Below, piece by piece: positions 52,553-61,110 of a stretch of 64,000 nucleotides of DNA (its first letter is position 1; the number at the start of each line of letters is the position of its first letter). This stretch comes from Solirhodobacter olei (GTDB lineage: Bacteria; Pseudomonadota; Alphaproteobacteria; Rhodobacterales; Rhodobacteraceae): positions 62,001 to 126,000 of the forward strand of contig NZ_RRYH01000015.1 in assembly GCF_004010155.1 (NCBI RefSeq), in the 5' to 3' direction. A program made the translations under genes and the position numbers. A model generated the notes under the pieces. The model was not told where the DNA came from, ran no database searches, and was given only the letters and a program-made list of their open reading frames with translations.

Positions 52553-54946
52553 CTACGCCTTCTCGGCGGCGGCAACATGCCGCTTCACGGCGAGGAAGCT
52601 GTCCGGCGTGACGGAGATCGTGTCGATCCCCGCCTTCACCAGGAGCCGCGCGAATTCCGGATCGTTCGATGGCGCCTGCCCGCAGAGCCCGACCTTGGCG
52701 CCCGCCTTGTGCGCGCGCTTGATCACCGTCTCGATCATCCATAGCACAGCCGGGTTCCGCTCGTCGAAGAGCTCCGCCAGCTCGCCCGAGTCGCGGTCCA
52801 CCCCCAGCGTCAGCTGGGTCAGGTCGTTCGACCCGATCGAGAAGCCGTCGAAGCGCTTGGCGAAGTCCTCGGCCAGGATCACGTTGGAGGGGATCTCGCA
52901 CATCACATAGACCTTGAGATCCTTCTTGCCGCGCTTCAGGCCGGCTTCGGCCATCACCTCCAGCACCTTGTCGGCCTCCTCCAGCGTCCGGCAGAACGGG
53001 ATCATGACCACGACATTGTCGAAGCCCATCTCCTCCCTCAGCCGCCGGATCGCCTTGCATTCCAGCTTGAAGCCCTCGCGGTAAGCCTCTGAATAATAAC
53101 GCGAGGCGCCGCGGAAGCCGATCATGGGGTTCTCTTCCTTCGGCTCGAATTCGCGGCCACCCAGAAGCTCGGCATATTCATTGGTCTTGAAGTCGCTCAT
53201 CCGGACGATGACCGGCTTGGGATAGACCACAGCCGCGATCCGGCTGAGACCACGGGCCAGACCGTCGACGAAGTACTCCGCCTTGTCGGCATAGCCCTTG
53301 GTCAGTTCGGCGAGCGCCGACTTGGCATCGGCATCCTTGAGCCGGTCGAAGTTCAGAAGGGCCAGCGGATGTGCCTTGATCGCGTTGTTGATGACGAATT
53401 CCATCCGCGCCAGCCCCACGCCCTCGCTCGGCAGCCGCCACCACCGGGCGGCGGCAGAGGGGTTGGCCATGTTGAGCATGATCCTGGTCTTCGTCTCAGG
53501 CACGTGGTCGAGCGAGAGTTCCTCCACCTCGAAGTCCGAGATCCCGGCGAGCACGGTGCCGGTCTCGCCTTCGGCGCAGTTCACCGTCACGTCCTGGCCG
53601 TCATGCAGCAGATGCGTGGCGTTGCCGGTACCCACCACCGCGGGTAGGCCCAGTTCGCGGCTGACGATGGCGGCGTGGGAGGTGCGGCCGCCGTGATCGG
53701 TGACGATGGCCGAGGCGCGTTTCATGATCGGCACCCAGTCCGGGTCGGTGGTCGAGGTCACCAGGATCGAGCCGTCGACGAAGCGGTCGATCTCCTTAGC
53801 GCTTTCGATCAGGCAGACCCGGCCCGTCGCGACCGCGCTGCCGACCGAGAGACCGCTGAGCAGAACCTCGCCCCGGGTCTTGACGGTGTAGGATTTCATC
53901 GCCGCCGCCTTGGCGCGGCTCTGCACGGTCTCGGGCCGCGCCTGGACGATGTAGAGCTCGCCCGTCTCGCCGTCGCGGGCCCATTCCATGTCCATCGGCA
54001 GGCCGTAATGCGCCTCGATCACCGCCGCCATGCGGGCGAGGTCAAGGATCTCGGCATCCGACAGCACGAAACGTTCACGCTCGGCCTTCGAGGTCCGCAC
54101 GTTGCGTGTGGTGCGGCCATGGGCGCTGTCGTAGATCATCTTGATCTCTTTCTCGCCCAGTCGTTTCTCCAGAATCGGCACCAGTTTCTTCTTGCCGATG
54201 AAGGGTTTGTAGACCTCGTACTCATCGGGATCGACGGCGCCCTGCACCACGTTCTCGCCCAGTCCCCAGGCCGCGGTGATAAGCACCACCTTGTCGAAGC
54301 CCGACTCGGTATCGATCGAGAACATCACCCCTGAGCCGCCGGTATCGGAGCGCACCATCTGCTGCACCCCGACCGAAAGCGCGACCTTCATGTGGTCGAA
54401 GCCCTTCACGGCCCGGTAAGTGATCGCCCGGTCGGTGAAGAGCGAGGCGTAGCAGCGGCGGCAGGCATCCAGAAGCGCGGCCTCGCCCGAGACGTTGAGG
54501 TATGTCTCCTGCTGGCCTGCGAAGCTGGCGTCAGGCAGGTCCTCGGCGGTGGCGGAGGAGCGGACCGCGACCGAGGCTTCTGCCCGACCCACGCGCTTTG
54601 AAAGCTCGCGGTAGGCGGTGGCGATGTCCTTCCGGATGTCCTGCGGCCAGTCGCCGGCGATCATCATGCCCCGGATCGACTTTCCGGCCTCGGCGAGCGC
54701 GATCTTGCCGTCCTTCAGGTCGGCCAGAACCGCGCCGATGCGGCTGCCGAGATCGTTGAACTCGATGTACTTGCGGAACGCATCCGCAGTGGTGGCGAAG
54801 CCCGCCGGCACACGGATGCCCTTGGCGGCAAGCGTGCCGATCATCTCGCCCAGCGAGGCGTTCTTGCCACCCACGCGGGCGACGTCACCGCGCTTCAGAT
54901 TCTCAAAGAAAACAACGTTGTCGTCCAAGGCAACTTTGGCGTCCAT
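52553..54946 (-). CDS. ppsA: Phosphoenolpyruvate synthase
   Basis: A 797-residue enzyme forming PEP from pyruvate with ATP to AMP and phosphate. The N-terminal ATP-binding domain has GGKNASLGEM and VAVRSSATAEDLPDASFAG. The swivelling phosphohistidine domain has GGRTSHAAIVSRELGLPAVVG near 420. The C-terminal pyruvate-binding barrel has GFRGASRYY, IPFCRTLEEA and the catalytic-cysteine region GLCGQAPSN near 752. GGAGG precedes the ATG at 54946. It follows the POR/GltD genes on the same strand after 90 bases, so it may be co-transcribed and use pyruvate made by POR. Confidence 0.95.
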   Translation of the reverse strand: MDAKVALDDNVVFFENLKRGDVARVGGKNASLGEMIGTLAAKGIRVPAGFATTADAFRKYIEFNDLGSRIGAVLADLKDGKIALAEAGKSIRGMMIAGDWPQDIRKDIATAYRELSKRVGRAEASVAVRSSATAEDLPDASFAGQQETYLNVSGEAALLDACRRCYASLFTDRAITYRAVKGFDHMKVALSVGVQQMVRSDTGGSGVMFSIDTESGFDKVVLITAAWGLGENVVQGAVDPDEYEVYKPFIGKKKLVPILEKRLGEKEIKMIYDSAHGRTTRNVRTSKAERERFVLSDAEILDLARMAAVIEAHYGLPMDMEWARDGETGELYIVQARPETVQSRAKAAAMKSYTVKTRGEVLLSGLSVGSAVATGRVCLIESAKEIDRFVDGSILVTSTTDPDWVPIMKRASAIVTDHGGRTSHAAIVSRELGLPAVVGTGNATHLLHDGQDVTVNCAEGETGTVLAGISDFEVEELSLDHVPETKTRIMLNMANPSAAARWWRLPSEGVGLARMEFVINNAIKAHPLALLNFDRLKDADAKSALAELTKGYADKAEYFVDGLARGLSRIAAVVYPKPVIVRMSDFKTNEYAELLGGREFEPKEENPMIGFRGASRYYSEAYREGFKLECKAIRRLREEMGFDNVVVMIPFCRTLEEADKVLEVMAEAGLKRGKKDLKVYVMCEIPSNVILAEDFAKRFDGFSIGSNDLTQLTLGVDRDSGELAELFDERNPAVLWMIETVIKRAHKAGAKVGLCGQAPSNDPEFARLLVKAGIDTISVTPDSFLAVKRHVAAAEKA

Positions 54947-55036
54947 AACGGCCTCCGATCGCGCTAATTCAACCTTTCCGAAACCCTAGGTGCGGCGCCC
55001 GCGCACCGCCTTGACATGTATCAACGGCGGCGGCGG

Positions 55037-56671
55037 TCAGCCGATCTCGGGCACCATCTGGATCGCCCCGCAGGGGCATTCGGCGGCGCAAAGGCCGCAG
55101 CCCTTGCAAAAATCGTAGTCGATGCGGAAGCGGTTGCCGGGGCCGAGCTTGATGACCGCATTGTCCGGGCAGACGCCGAAGCAGTTGTCGCATTCGAAGC
55201 AGTTGCCGCAGGACAGGCAGCGCCGCGCCTCGTAAAGCGCGGTGTCCTCGGTCAGGCCCTCGACGACCTCGTCGAAGCTCGTCTGCCGGCGCACCATCGC
55301 CAGTTCCGCCTGCACCGAACGGGGCGCGTCGTCGTAATACCAGGTGTTCAGGCCCTCGAACTCCGCCAGCGGATGGCGCTCGGAAGCGCCATATGCCGCG
55401 CCGCGCAGCCAGGCGTCGATGTGGCGCGCGGCCTTCTTGCCGTGGCCGATGCCGACCGTCACCGTCCGTTCCGCCGGCACCATGTCGCCGCCCGCGAACA
55501 GGCCTGCCCGGCCAGTCATCATCCGCGCGTCGACGCCGACCACGCCGTCCTTCGCGATCTCCACCCCGGCGACCCGGGTCAGAAAGGACGTGTCCACATC
55601 CTGGCCGAGGGCGAGGATCAGCGTGTCGGCCTCCAGCGTCTCGAATTCGCCCGTCGGCTGAGGCCGGCCCTCGGCATCGATCAGCATCTTTTCCACGGTG
55701 AAACGGGTTTCGTCGATCTCCTTGATGGTGCGGAGCCAGTGGATCAGGACGCCCTCGTCCTCTGCCTCCCGCGCCTCGAATTCATGCGCCGGCATCTCCT
55801 TGCGGGAGCGGCGGTAGACGATCATCGCCTCCTCCGCGCCCAGCCGCCTGGCCGACCGGGCCACGTCCATCGCGGTATTGCCGCCGCCGTAGACGATCAC
55901 CCGCCGGCCGAGCGCGGGGGCCGCGCCGGTCTCGACCTGCTCAAGCAGGCTCACTGCGTCGAGAATTCGGCCAGCGGCATGGGCGGGAATGTCGATCCTC
56001 TTGGCCAGATGCGCGCCGACGGCGGCGAAGATCGCGTCGAAGCCCTCGGCGAAGGCGGCCTCTATATCCGTAACCTTGGTGTTCAGCTCCAGCGTCACGC
56101 CCATGTCGAGGATGCGGGCGATCTCGGCATCCAGAACCGCGCGCGGCAGGCGGTATTTCGGAATGCCAAAGCGCATCATGCCACCGGCCATGGGTCCCGC
56201 CTCGCGGATCGTCACGGCATGGCCCATCCGGGTCAGGTGGTAGGCCGCAGAAAGGCCCGAGGGTCCGGCCCCGATCACAAGCACCCGCTTGCCGCTGGGG
56301 TCCGCGCTGACGGCAGGCCTCAGCCCCTTCTCGATCGCATAATCGCCAAGGAACCGCTCCACGGCGTGGATCGAGACGGCCTCGTCTAGCTTTGCGCGGT
56401 TGCAGGCGGTTTCGCAGGAATGGTAGCAGACCCGCCCCATCACCGCCGGCATCGGGTTGTCGCGCATCAGGATCTGCCAGGCGGCCTCGTAATCGCCGCT
56501 CTCGGCCTCGAACAGCCAGCCCTGGATGTTCTCGCCCGCCGGGCACTGGTTGTTGCAGGGCGGCAGCTTGTCGACGTAGACGGGCCGCTCCGTCCGCCAG
56601 GACCCGGTGTGGTTCAGCTTGCTGGAGCCGGGATCGAGCGTGATCGCGAAAGGTTTCACCGCGTCGTTCAT
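55037..56671 (-). CDS. GltD-like NAD(P)H:ferredoxin-type flavoprotein fused to a 2x[4Fe-4S] ferredoxin domain
   Basis: A 544-residue oxidoreductase subunit. Residues about 30-125 are the GltD-type Fe-S N-domain (PPCNNQCPAGENIQGW, RVCYHSCETACNR). The FAD site VIGAGPSGLSAAYHL is near 130, the NAD(P) site VYGGGNTAMDVARSARRLG near 265-285, and FAGGDMVPAERTV later. The C-terminal 70 residues hold ferredoxin motifs: RRCLSCGNCFECDNCFGVCP and FCKGCGLCAAECPCGAI. It resembles a POR delta subunit fused to the beta subunit of NADPH glutamate synthase. It overlaps porB by ATGA, so it likely links 2-oxoacid oxidation to NAD(P)H rather than making glutamate. Confidence 0.85.
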   Translation of the reverse strand: MNDAVKPFAITLDPGSSKLNHTGSWRTERPVYVDKLPPCNNQCPAGENIQGWLFEAESGDYEAAWQILMRDNPMPAVMGRVCYHSCETACNRAKLDEAVSIHAVERFLGDYAIEKGLRPAVSADPSGKRVLVIGAGPSGLSAAYHLTRMGHAVTIREAGPMAGGMMRFGIPKYRLPRAVLDAEIARILDMGVTLELNTKVTDIEAAFAEGFDAIFAAVGAHLAKRIDIPAHAAGRILDAVSLLEQVETGAAPALGRRVIVYGGGNTAMDVARSARRLGAEEAMIVYRRSRKEMPAHEFEAREAEDEGVLIHWLRTIKEIDETRFTVEKMLIDAEGRPQPTGEFETLEADTLILALGQDVDTSFLTRVAGVEIAKDGVVGVDARMMTGRAGLFAGGDMVPAERTVTVGIGHGKKAARHIDAWLRGAAYGASERHPLAEFEGLNTWYYDDAPRSVQAELAMVRRQTSFDEVVEGLTEDTALYEARRCLSCGNCFECDNCFGVCPDNAVIKLGPGNRFRIDYDFCKGCGLCAAECPCGAIQMVPEIG

Positions 56672-57690
56672 GCCTTGCCCTCCCCGAGCAGCCCGTAGCG
56701 GCGGATATTGGCATCCGCCATCGCCTGGATCGCCGCCAGGGTCTGGTGATCCTCATGCCCCTCTCGAAAGAGATGGGCGAAGCGCTTCTGCGGCCTCAGA
56801 TACGCCTCCACCGGCACCTGGTGGCGGATGGTCTTGACCGCCGTCACGTCGCCATGCTCGGCCTCGAACAGCGGGAAGAGGCCGCTTTCCACCGCCAGCC
56901 GGGCCAGCTTGATCGTGTCCTGCGAGGCAGAACCCCAGCCCAGCGGACACGGCACCATGATGTGGATGTAGCGCGCGCCCCCGATCGCCATGGCGCGGGT
57001 CACCTTCGCCTCCAGGTCGTGCAGATCCGCGACCGAGGCGGTGGCGACATAGGGGATTTCGTGCGCCATGGCGATGCGCGGCAGGTTCTTCCCGGTGCCA
57101 AAGACATTGCCCGGGTGCGGGCCCACGGCCGGCGTGGTCGCGGTGCGCGCGAAGGCCGGCGTGGCCGAGGAGCGCTGCACGCCGGTATTCATGTAGGCTT
57201 CGTTGTCGTAGCAGATGTAAAGCACATCATCATTGCGCTCGAACATACCGGAAAGACAGCCAAATCCGATATCCGTGGTGCCGCCGTCCCCGCCCTGCGC
57301 CACGACCCGCACATCGGTCCTGCCGGTCGCCCGCATCGCCGCCGCGACGCCGGTCGCCACCGCCGGGGCATTGCCGAAGACCGAGTGGAGCCAGGCGATC
57401 TGCCAGGAAGTCTCGGGGTAAGGCGTGGTGAAGACCTCGAGGCAGCCGGTCGCGTTCACCGCCACCATCCGCCCGCCCGCGGCCCGCATCGCCGCGTCGA
57501 GCGCATAGCGCGCGCCCAATGCCTCGCCGCAGCCCTGGCAGGCGCGATGACCGGAGGTGATGGCATTGGAGCGGTCGATGGAGCTCTGCACCGTGCGTGT
57601 CGCGGCATCCATCAGCCGGTTGCCGACGGTATGGGTGCCGGTCTGGTAGAAGCGGACCCTCTGGCCGCCGGTTTCCGCCTGATCGTTCAT
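56668..57690 (-). CDS. porB: 2-oxoacid:ferredoxin oxidoreductase beta subunit (TPP-binding)
   Basis: A 340-residue TPP-dependent subunit. HRACQGCGEALGARYAL carries Fe-S cysteines, NATGCLEVFTTPYPETSW follows, and GGDGGTTDIGFGCLSGMF is the TPP diphosphate/Mg site; YICYDNEAYMNTGVQRS completes it. The pattern is typical of pyruvate:ferredoxin oxidoreductase PorB; 2-oxoisovalerate or phenylglyoxylate enzymes are alternatives. ATGA overlaps on both sides (porA and the GltD-like gene). Confidence 0.9.
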   Translation of the reverse strand: MNDQAETGGQRVRFYQTGTHTVGNRLMDAATRTVQSSIDRSNAITSGHRACQGCGEALGARYALDAAMRAAGGRMVAVNATGCLEVFTTPYPETSWQIAWLHSVFGNAPAVATGVAAAMRATGRTDVRVVAQGGDGGTTDIGFGCLSGMFERNDDVLYICYDNEAYMNTGVQRSSATPAFARTATTPAVGPHPGNVFGTGKNLPRIAMAHEIPYVATASVADLHDLEAKVTRAMAIGGARYIHIMVPCPLGWGSASQDTIKLARLAVESGLFPLFEAEHGDVTAVKTIRHQVPVEAYLRPQKRFAHLFREGHEDHQTLAAIQAMADANIRRYGLLGEGKA

Positions 57691-58961
57691 TCCCCGGCCC
57701 TCCTTGGCGAGACCCGGTGGACAAGCCCCGGGTTCAGGGCCTTCAGCAGGTTCTCCGCGATCGGCCCGGATTCGCGCAGCCCCGCGGCGCGGGTCAGCTG
57801 GCCCTCGACCGCGCTGCGGTTGAGGTCGAGGAAGGTGATGTCGTCGAGCGCGTCGCGGCCCGCCGCCTCGATCACCCCGGCGATGCCGGAGCGCAGGATC
57901 GGCCGGCCGCCGAGCCCGGCGATGACGGTGTAGACCGGGACCGCGTGCCCGCGCAGTGCCATGCGGAGGTTGGAGGCGAGTACCCCGCCAAGCCCGGGGG
58001 AAAGGCTTTTTTCGATGCAGACCACGCGTTTGGCGCCTGACAGGGCCTCGTTCAGCTCGGCCAGCGGGAAGGGCCGGAAGGAGCAGATCGAGATCGCGCC
58101 GGCCTTCACGCCGCGCTCGCGCTCTGCGTCCACAACGTCCTTGATCGTGCCGTTGATGGAGCCGAGCGCGACGAGCACCGTCTCGGCCCCCTCGAGGCGG
58201 TAGGGGCGGATCAACCCGCCGGCTTCGCGGCCGAAGGCGGCGCGGAACTCATCGGCCACGCGGGGGATCACCTCCAGCGCGTCGATGTGCTTCTGGTGGC
58301 CGAGATAGCGGACCTCGGTGAAGGCCTCCGGCCCGACCATGGCGCCGATGGAATAGGGGTTGTCCGGGTCGAGCTGCTGGACCGGCACATAGGGCGGCAG
58401 GAAGCGGTCGACCTCTTCCTGGGTCGGCAGGTCGATACGTTCGAAGGCATGGGTCAGGATGAAGCCATCGACGCAAACCATTACGGGGCAAGACAATTCC
58501 TCGGCGATGCGGAAGGCCTGGATGTGGAGGTCCGCCGCCTCCTGGTTGGTCTCGGCGTAAAGCTGGATCCAGCCGGCATCCTTCAGCGCCATGGCGTCGG
58601 AATGGTCGTTCCAGATGTTGATCGGGGCACCGATGGCGCGGTTGCCGAGCGTCATCACGATCGGCAGGCCGAGGCCGGCGGCGTTGTAGACCGCCTCGGC
58701 CATGAAAAGCAGCCCCTGGCTCGCCGTCGCCGTATAGGCCCGCGCGCCCCCTGCCGAGGCGCCGATGGCGACGGACATGGCGCCGAATTCGCTTTCCACG
58801 TTGATATATTCGCAGCCCTGGAGGCGGCCGTCCTTCACCATGGCGCCGAGGCCCTCGACGATATGGGTCTGCGGCGTGATCGGGTAGGCGCAGATGACCT
58901 GCGGGCGGCAGAGGGCGATCGCCTCGGCCATGCCCTGGGAGCCCTCGATCTGCTTCAGCAT
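57687..58961 (-). CDS. porA: 2-oxoacid:ferredoxin oxidoreductase alpha subunit
   Basis: A 424-residue subunit with VICAYPITPQTHIVEGLG, INVESEFGAMSVAIGASAGG, TATASQGLLFMAEAVYNAAG and GNRAIGAPINIWNDHSDAM. CIEKSLSPGLGGVLASNL lies in the C-terminal domain. Together with porB and porG it makes a split-subunit POR. The start at 58961 (MLKQIEGSQG) follows AAGGAGG. A longer frame to 59765 runs through porG and is not coding. The porG stop lies seven bases inside this gene. Confidence 0.92.
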   Translation of the reverse strand: MLKQIEGSQGMAEAIALCRPQVICAYPITPQTHIVEGLGAMVKDGRLQGCEYINVESEFGAMSVAIGASAGGARAYTATASQGLLFMAEAVYNAAGLGLPIVMTLGNRAIGAPINIWNDHSDAMALKDAGWIQLYAETNQEAADLHIQAFRIAEELSCPVMVCVDGFILTHAFERIDLPTQEEVDRFLPPYVPVQQLDPDNPYSIGAMVGPEAFTEVRYLGHQKHIDALEVIPRVADEFRAAFGREAGGLIRPYRLEGAETVLVALGSINGTIKDVVDAERERGVKAGAISICSFRPFPLAELNEALSGAKRVVCIEKSLSPGLGGVLASNLRMALRGHAVPVYTVIAGLGGRPILRSGIAGVIEAAGRDALDDITFLDLNRSAVEGQLTRAAGLRESGPIAENLLKALNPGLVHRVSPRRAGE

Positions 58962-59527
58962 GGCGCAACCTCCTTCTGCATCAGGGTGAAGGCCTCCTCG
59001 GCCGCCGCTGCGTTGGCCTCGCCGACCCGGCCGGCGAAGCGGGCGCGGATGGCCTTCAGTACGGCCGCCAGCCCGACGCGGCCTGTGAGCGCGGCGAAGC
59101 CGCCCAGAAGCGCCGCGTTGGGCAGGGGGCGGCCGATGTGACGCAGCGCGATCTCGGTCGCGGGCAGGCAGAGGGCATGGCCGGGGGGAAGCCTTTCGGC
59201 GACATCGGAAATGCCTAGCTCGGCAAGGGTTTTCGTTGAATTCACAAGCAGGTAGCCGCCGTCCTTGAGACCCGCGAAGACATCCACGGAGTGGAACAGC
59301 GTCGGGTCCTGAATAATCAGCGCGTCGGGGTCGACGATGGGTTCGCGCAACCGGATCTCGCGCTCGTCGATGCGGCAGAAAGAGGCGACGGGGGCCCCTG
59401 TCCGCTCTGATCCGAAGGAGGGGAAGGCCTGTGCGTGGCGCCCCTCGTCGAATGCCGCGACGGAGAGAAGTTCCGCCGCCGTGACGACCCCCTGACCGCC
59501 GCGTCCGTGCAATCTGACTTCGAACAT
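58955..59527 (-). CDS. porG: 2-oxoacid:ferredoxin oxidoreductase gamma subunit
   Basis: A 190-residue subunit with RLHGRGGQGVVTAAELLSVAA, FPSFGSERTGAPVASFCRID and VGLAAVLKAIRARF, as in PorG of the split pyruvate:ferredoxin enzymes. It is the first gene of the operon. Its ribosome site AAGGAGG lies inside a possible hairpin with GCCTCC (59532-59537 pairing with 59548-59553), which might mask it. An FNR-like dyad lies at 59578-59591, 51 bases before the ATG. Confidence 0.9.
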   Translation of the reverse strand: MFEVRLHGRGGQGVVTAAELLSVAAFDEGRHAQAFPSFGSERTGAPVASFCRIDEREIRLREPIVDPDALIIQDPTLFHSVDVFAGLKDGGYLLVNSTKTLAELGISDVAERLPPGHALCLPATEIALRHIGRPLPNAALLGGFAALTGRVGLAAVLKAIRARFAGRVGEANAAAAEEAFTLMQKEVAPC

Positions 59528-59869
59528 GCATGCCTCCTTGCCTGGGAGGAGGCTGCTGCGGACCGGGCGGCGGCGCCCTGACCTGTGTCAAATCGCGGTT
59601 CGGTTGTGCGGGATTCGGCTCACGAAAGTGGGAGGCGAGGAGAGGGCTGAAGGGGGCTGCCGACAGGGCACCGATCAAGCACCGCTTTCGCACCGTAAAA
59701 GCACCGTATTTCGGGACGGTGGTCGGGCGGTTTGCGCAACGGGTGCGGCGGTAGACGGTGCGCACTGAGTGCGCGCCCTACGCGGAGGAAGGACTGCGCC
59801 TGCCCGCGGACAGGCGCCGGTCCGTCGGTGCTGCGCACCGCTGTTCCGGGCCGGCCCCTCCATCCCTCC
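59528..59869. other. Intergenic leader of the POR operon
   Basis: This 342-base stretch holds the minus-strand promoter region of porG and the end of the pirin gene's opposite side. The recognisable content is an FNR-like dyad (59578-59591) and the porG ribosome site within a short inverted repeat. No protein with family similarity was found; small frames here lack ribosome sites. The rest is unassigned. Confidence 0.5.
59578..59591. promoter_or_regulatory. FNR/FixK-like dyad upstream of porG
   Basis: CTGACCTGTGTCAA reads TTGACACAGGTCAG on the minus strand, matching the TTGAY-N4-RTCAA consensus of FNR/FixK-type regulators at nine of ten fixed positions. It is 51 bases before the porG ATG. 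Control by oxygen would make sense for an oxygen-sensitive iron-sulfur enzyme. The match is short, so it may be chance. Confidence 0.42.
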
Positions 59870-60808
59870 CTACCGATCGGGGGCGGGGATGAACTCTGCG
59901 TCGTCGCCGGGCGGCAGGCGGAAGCGGCCGTGGGCCCAGTCGCCGGCGCGCCAGGCCTCCTTCGCGGCCTCGATCCGCTCCTTCGAGGAGGCGACGAAGT
60001 TCCACCAGATATGCCGCGAACCTTCCAGCGTCGCCCCGCCGAGCGCCAGCATCCGGGCGCCCCCGGCCCCCGCGCGCACGGCCAGGCGGTCGCCGGGCCG
60101 GAAGACGAGCATGCGGCCGGCCTCGTAGCTCTGACCGCCCGAAGAGACCGAGCCGGAGAGGATGTAGAGGCCGCGATCCTCCTGATCCTCGGGCAGCGGC
60201 AGCGCCGCGCCGGGGGCGAGGGTGACGTCGGCGTAGAACATCTCGGATGGCACGGGCACCGGTGCCTCCGCCCCCCATGCGCGGCCGAGGATCAGGCGCA
60301 CGGATTTGCCCTCCGCCTCCAGAACCGGCAGCTTGTCCGCCGCGGCATGGGAGAAGCCCGCCGGGTCGTCCTCCTTCTCCAGCGGCAGGGCGAGCCAGGT
60401 CTGCACGCCGAACATGGTCTGCGGCGCCTGCCGCGCCGGGCCGTCGGTGCGTTCGGAATGGGTGATCCCCTGCCCCGCGACCATCAGGTTCACCGCCCCC
60501 GGCTCGATCCACTGGTCGGTGCCGAGGCTGTCGCGGTGATGCATCCGTCCCTGGAAGAGATAGGTGACAGTGGCGAGCCCGATATGCGGGTGCGGGCGCA
60601 CGTCGATGCCCTGGCCGGTCAGGAACTCTGCCGGACCCATCTGGTCGAAGAAGATGAAGGGGCCGACCATCTGGCGCTTCGCCGAGGGCAGCGCGCGGCG
60701 CACTTCGAAGCCGCCGAGGTCGCGGGCGCGCGGCACGATCACCGCCTCGATTGCGTCGACCGCGTCGCCGATTGGAACGCTTGGGTCCATAAGGGGTGTC
60801 CAGCTCAT
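59870..60808 (-). CDS. Pirin family protein
   Basis: A 312-residue bicupin. PHPHIGLATVTYLFQG and GQGITHSERTDG are the pirin N-terminal metal and cupin blocks, with FGVQTWLALP and a C-terminal cupin (FYADVTLAPGAALPLP, GRMLVFRPGD). Pirins include quercetin 2,3-dioxygenases and transcription cofactors, and specificity is not shown here. The start at 60808 (MSWTPLMD) follows AGGAGG; an in-frame ATG at 60838 has no ribosome site. It is a single gene on the minus strand. Confidence 0.9.
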   Translation of the reverse strand: MSWTPLMDPSVPIGDAVDAIEAVIVPRARDLGGFEVRRALPSAKRQMVGPFIFFDQMGPAEFLTGQGIDVRPHPHIGLATVTYLFQGRMHHRDSLGTDQWIEPGAVNLMVAGQGITHSERTDGPARQAPQTMFGVQTWLALPLEKEDDPAGFSHAAADKLPVLEAEGKSVRLILGRAWGAEAPVPVPSEMFYADVTLAPGAALPLPEDQEDRGLYILSGSVSSGGQSYEAGRMLVFRPGDRLAVRAGAGGARMLALGGATLEGSRHIWWNFVASSKERIEAAKEAWRAGDWAHGRFRLPPGDDAEFIPAPDR

Positions 60809-61091
60809 CTCGCGCCTCCTGTCCGTTGCCAGGATCAATCTAGCGCAAAACCGCCGTGGCGCTTCCCCCCGTCAGCGCGCAGGCCCCGTGCAGGGCTGCA
60901 CGGCATGGTGGGCGGCGGCACCGTTCGGCGCGCCCATCTCGGGACAGGGGCGGGGCCAGGCGGGGGCGAAAGGCCGCGCGTCAGAAACCTACGTGATTTC
61001 AAGGCCCTGAAACGGCCGTGGCGGCCTTCCCCCCGGCCCCGGCGTCGCCGGAACCGGGGGGCGCAAATGCTCAGAAAAGCCGGCCGTTCGG

Positions 61092-61108
61092 GCGGGCAAG
61101 GCGCCCGC
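61092..61108 (-). terminator. Possible terminator after the dppDF-like gene
   Basis: GCGGGC, a five-base loop, then GCCCGC make a six-base stem starting three bases after the stop codon of the ABC ATPase gene, with CTTTT about 12 bases further. Other inverted repeats in 60839-61110 include CCGTGCA-N4-TGCACGG at 60886-60903. No gene is seen in that 272-base gap. Confidence 0.35.
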
Positions 61109-61110
61109 GT

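Noticed and set aside
55016-56389. A 457-residue plus-strand open frame
   Set aside because: It lies antisense to the GltD-like flavoprotein, and its protein is charged low-complexity shadow sequence without motifs.
59530-59768. Small plus-strand frame in the porG leader
   Set aside because: About 75 residues of basic, glycine-rich sequence with no ribosome site, overlapping the porG ribosome site and dyad. Considered noise.
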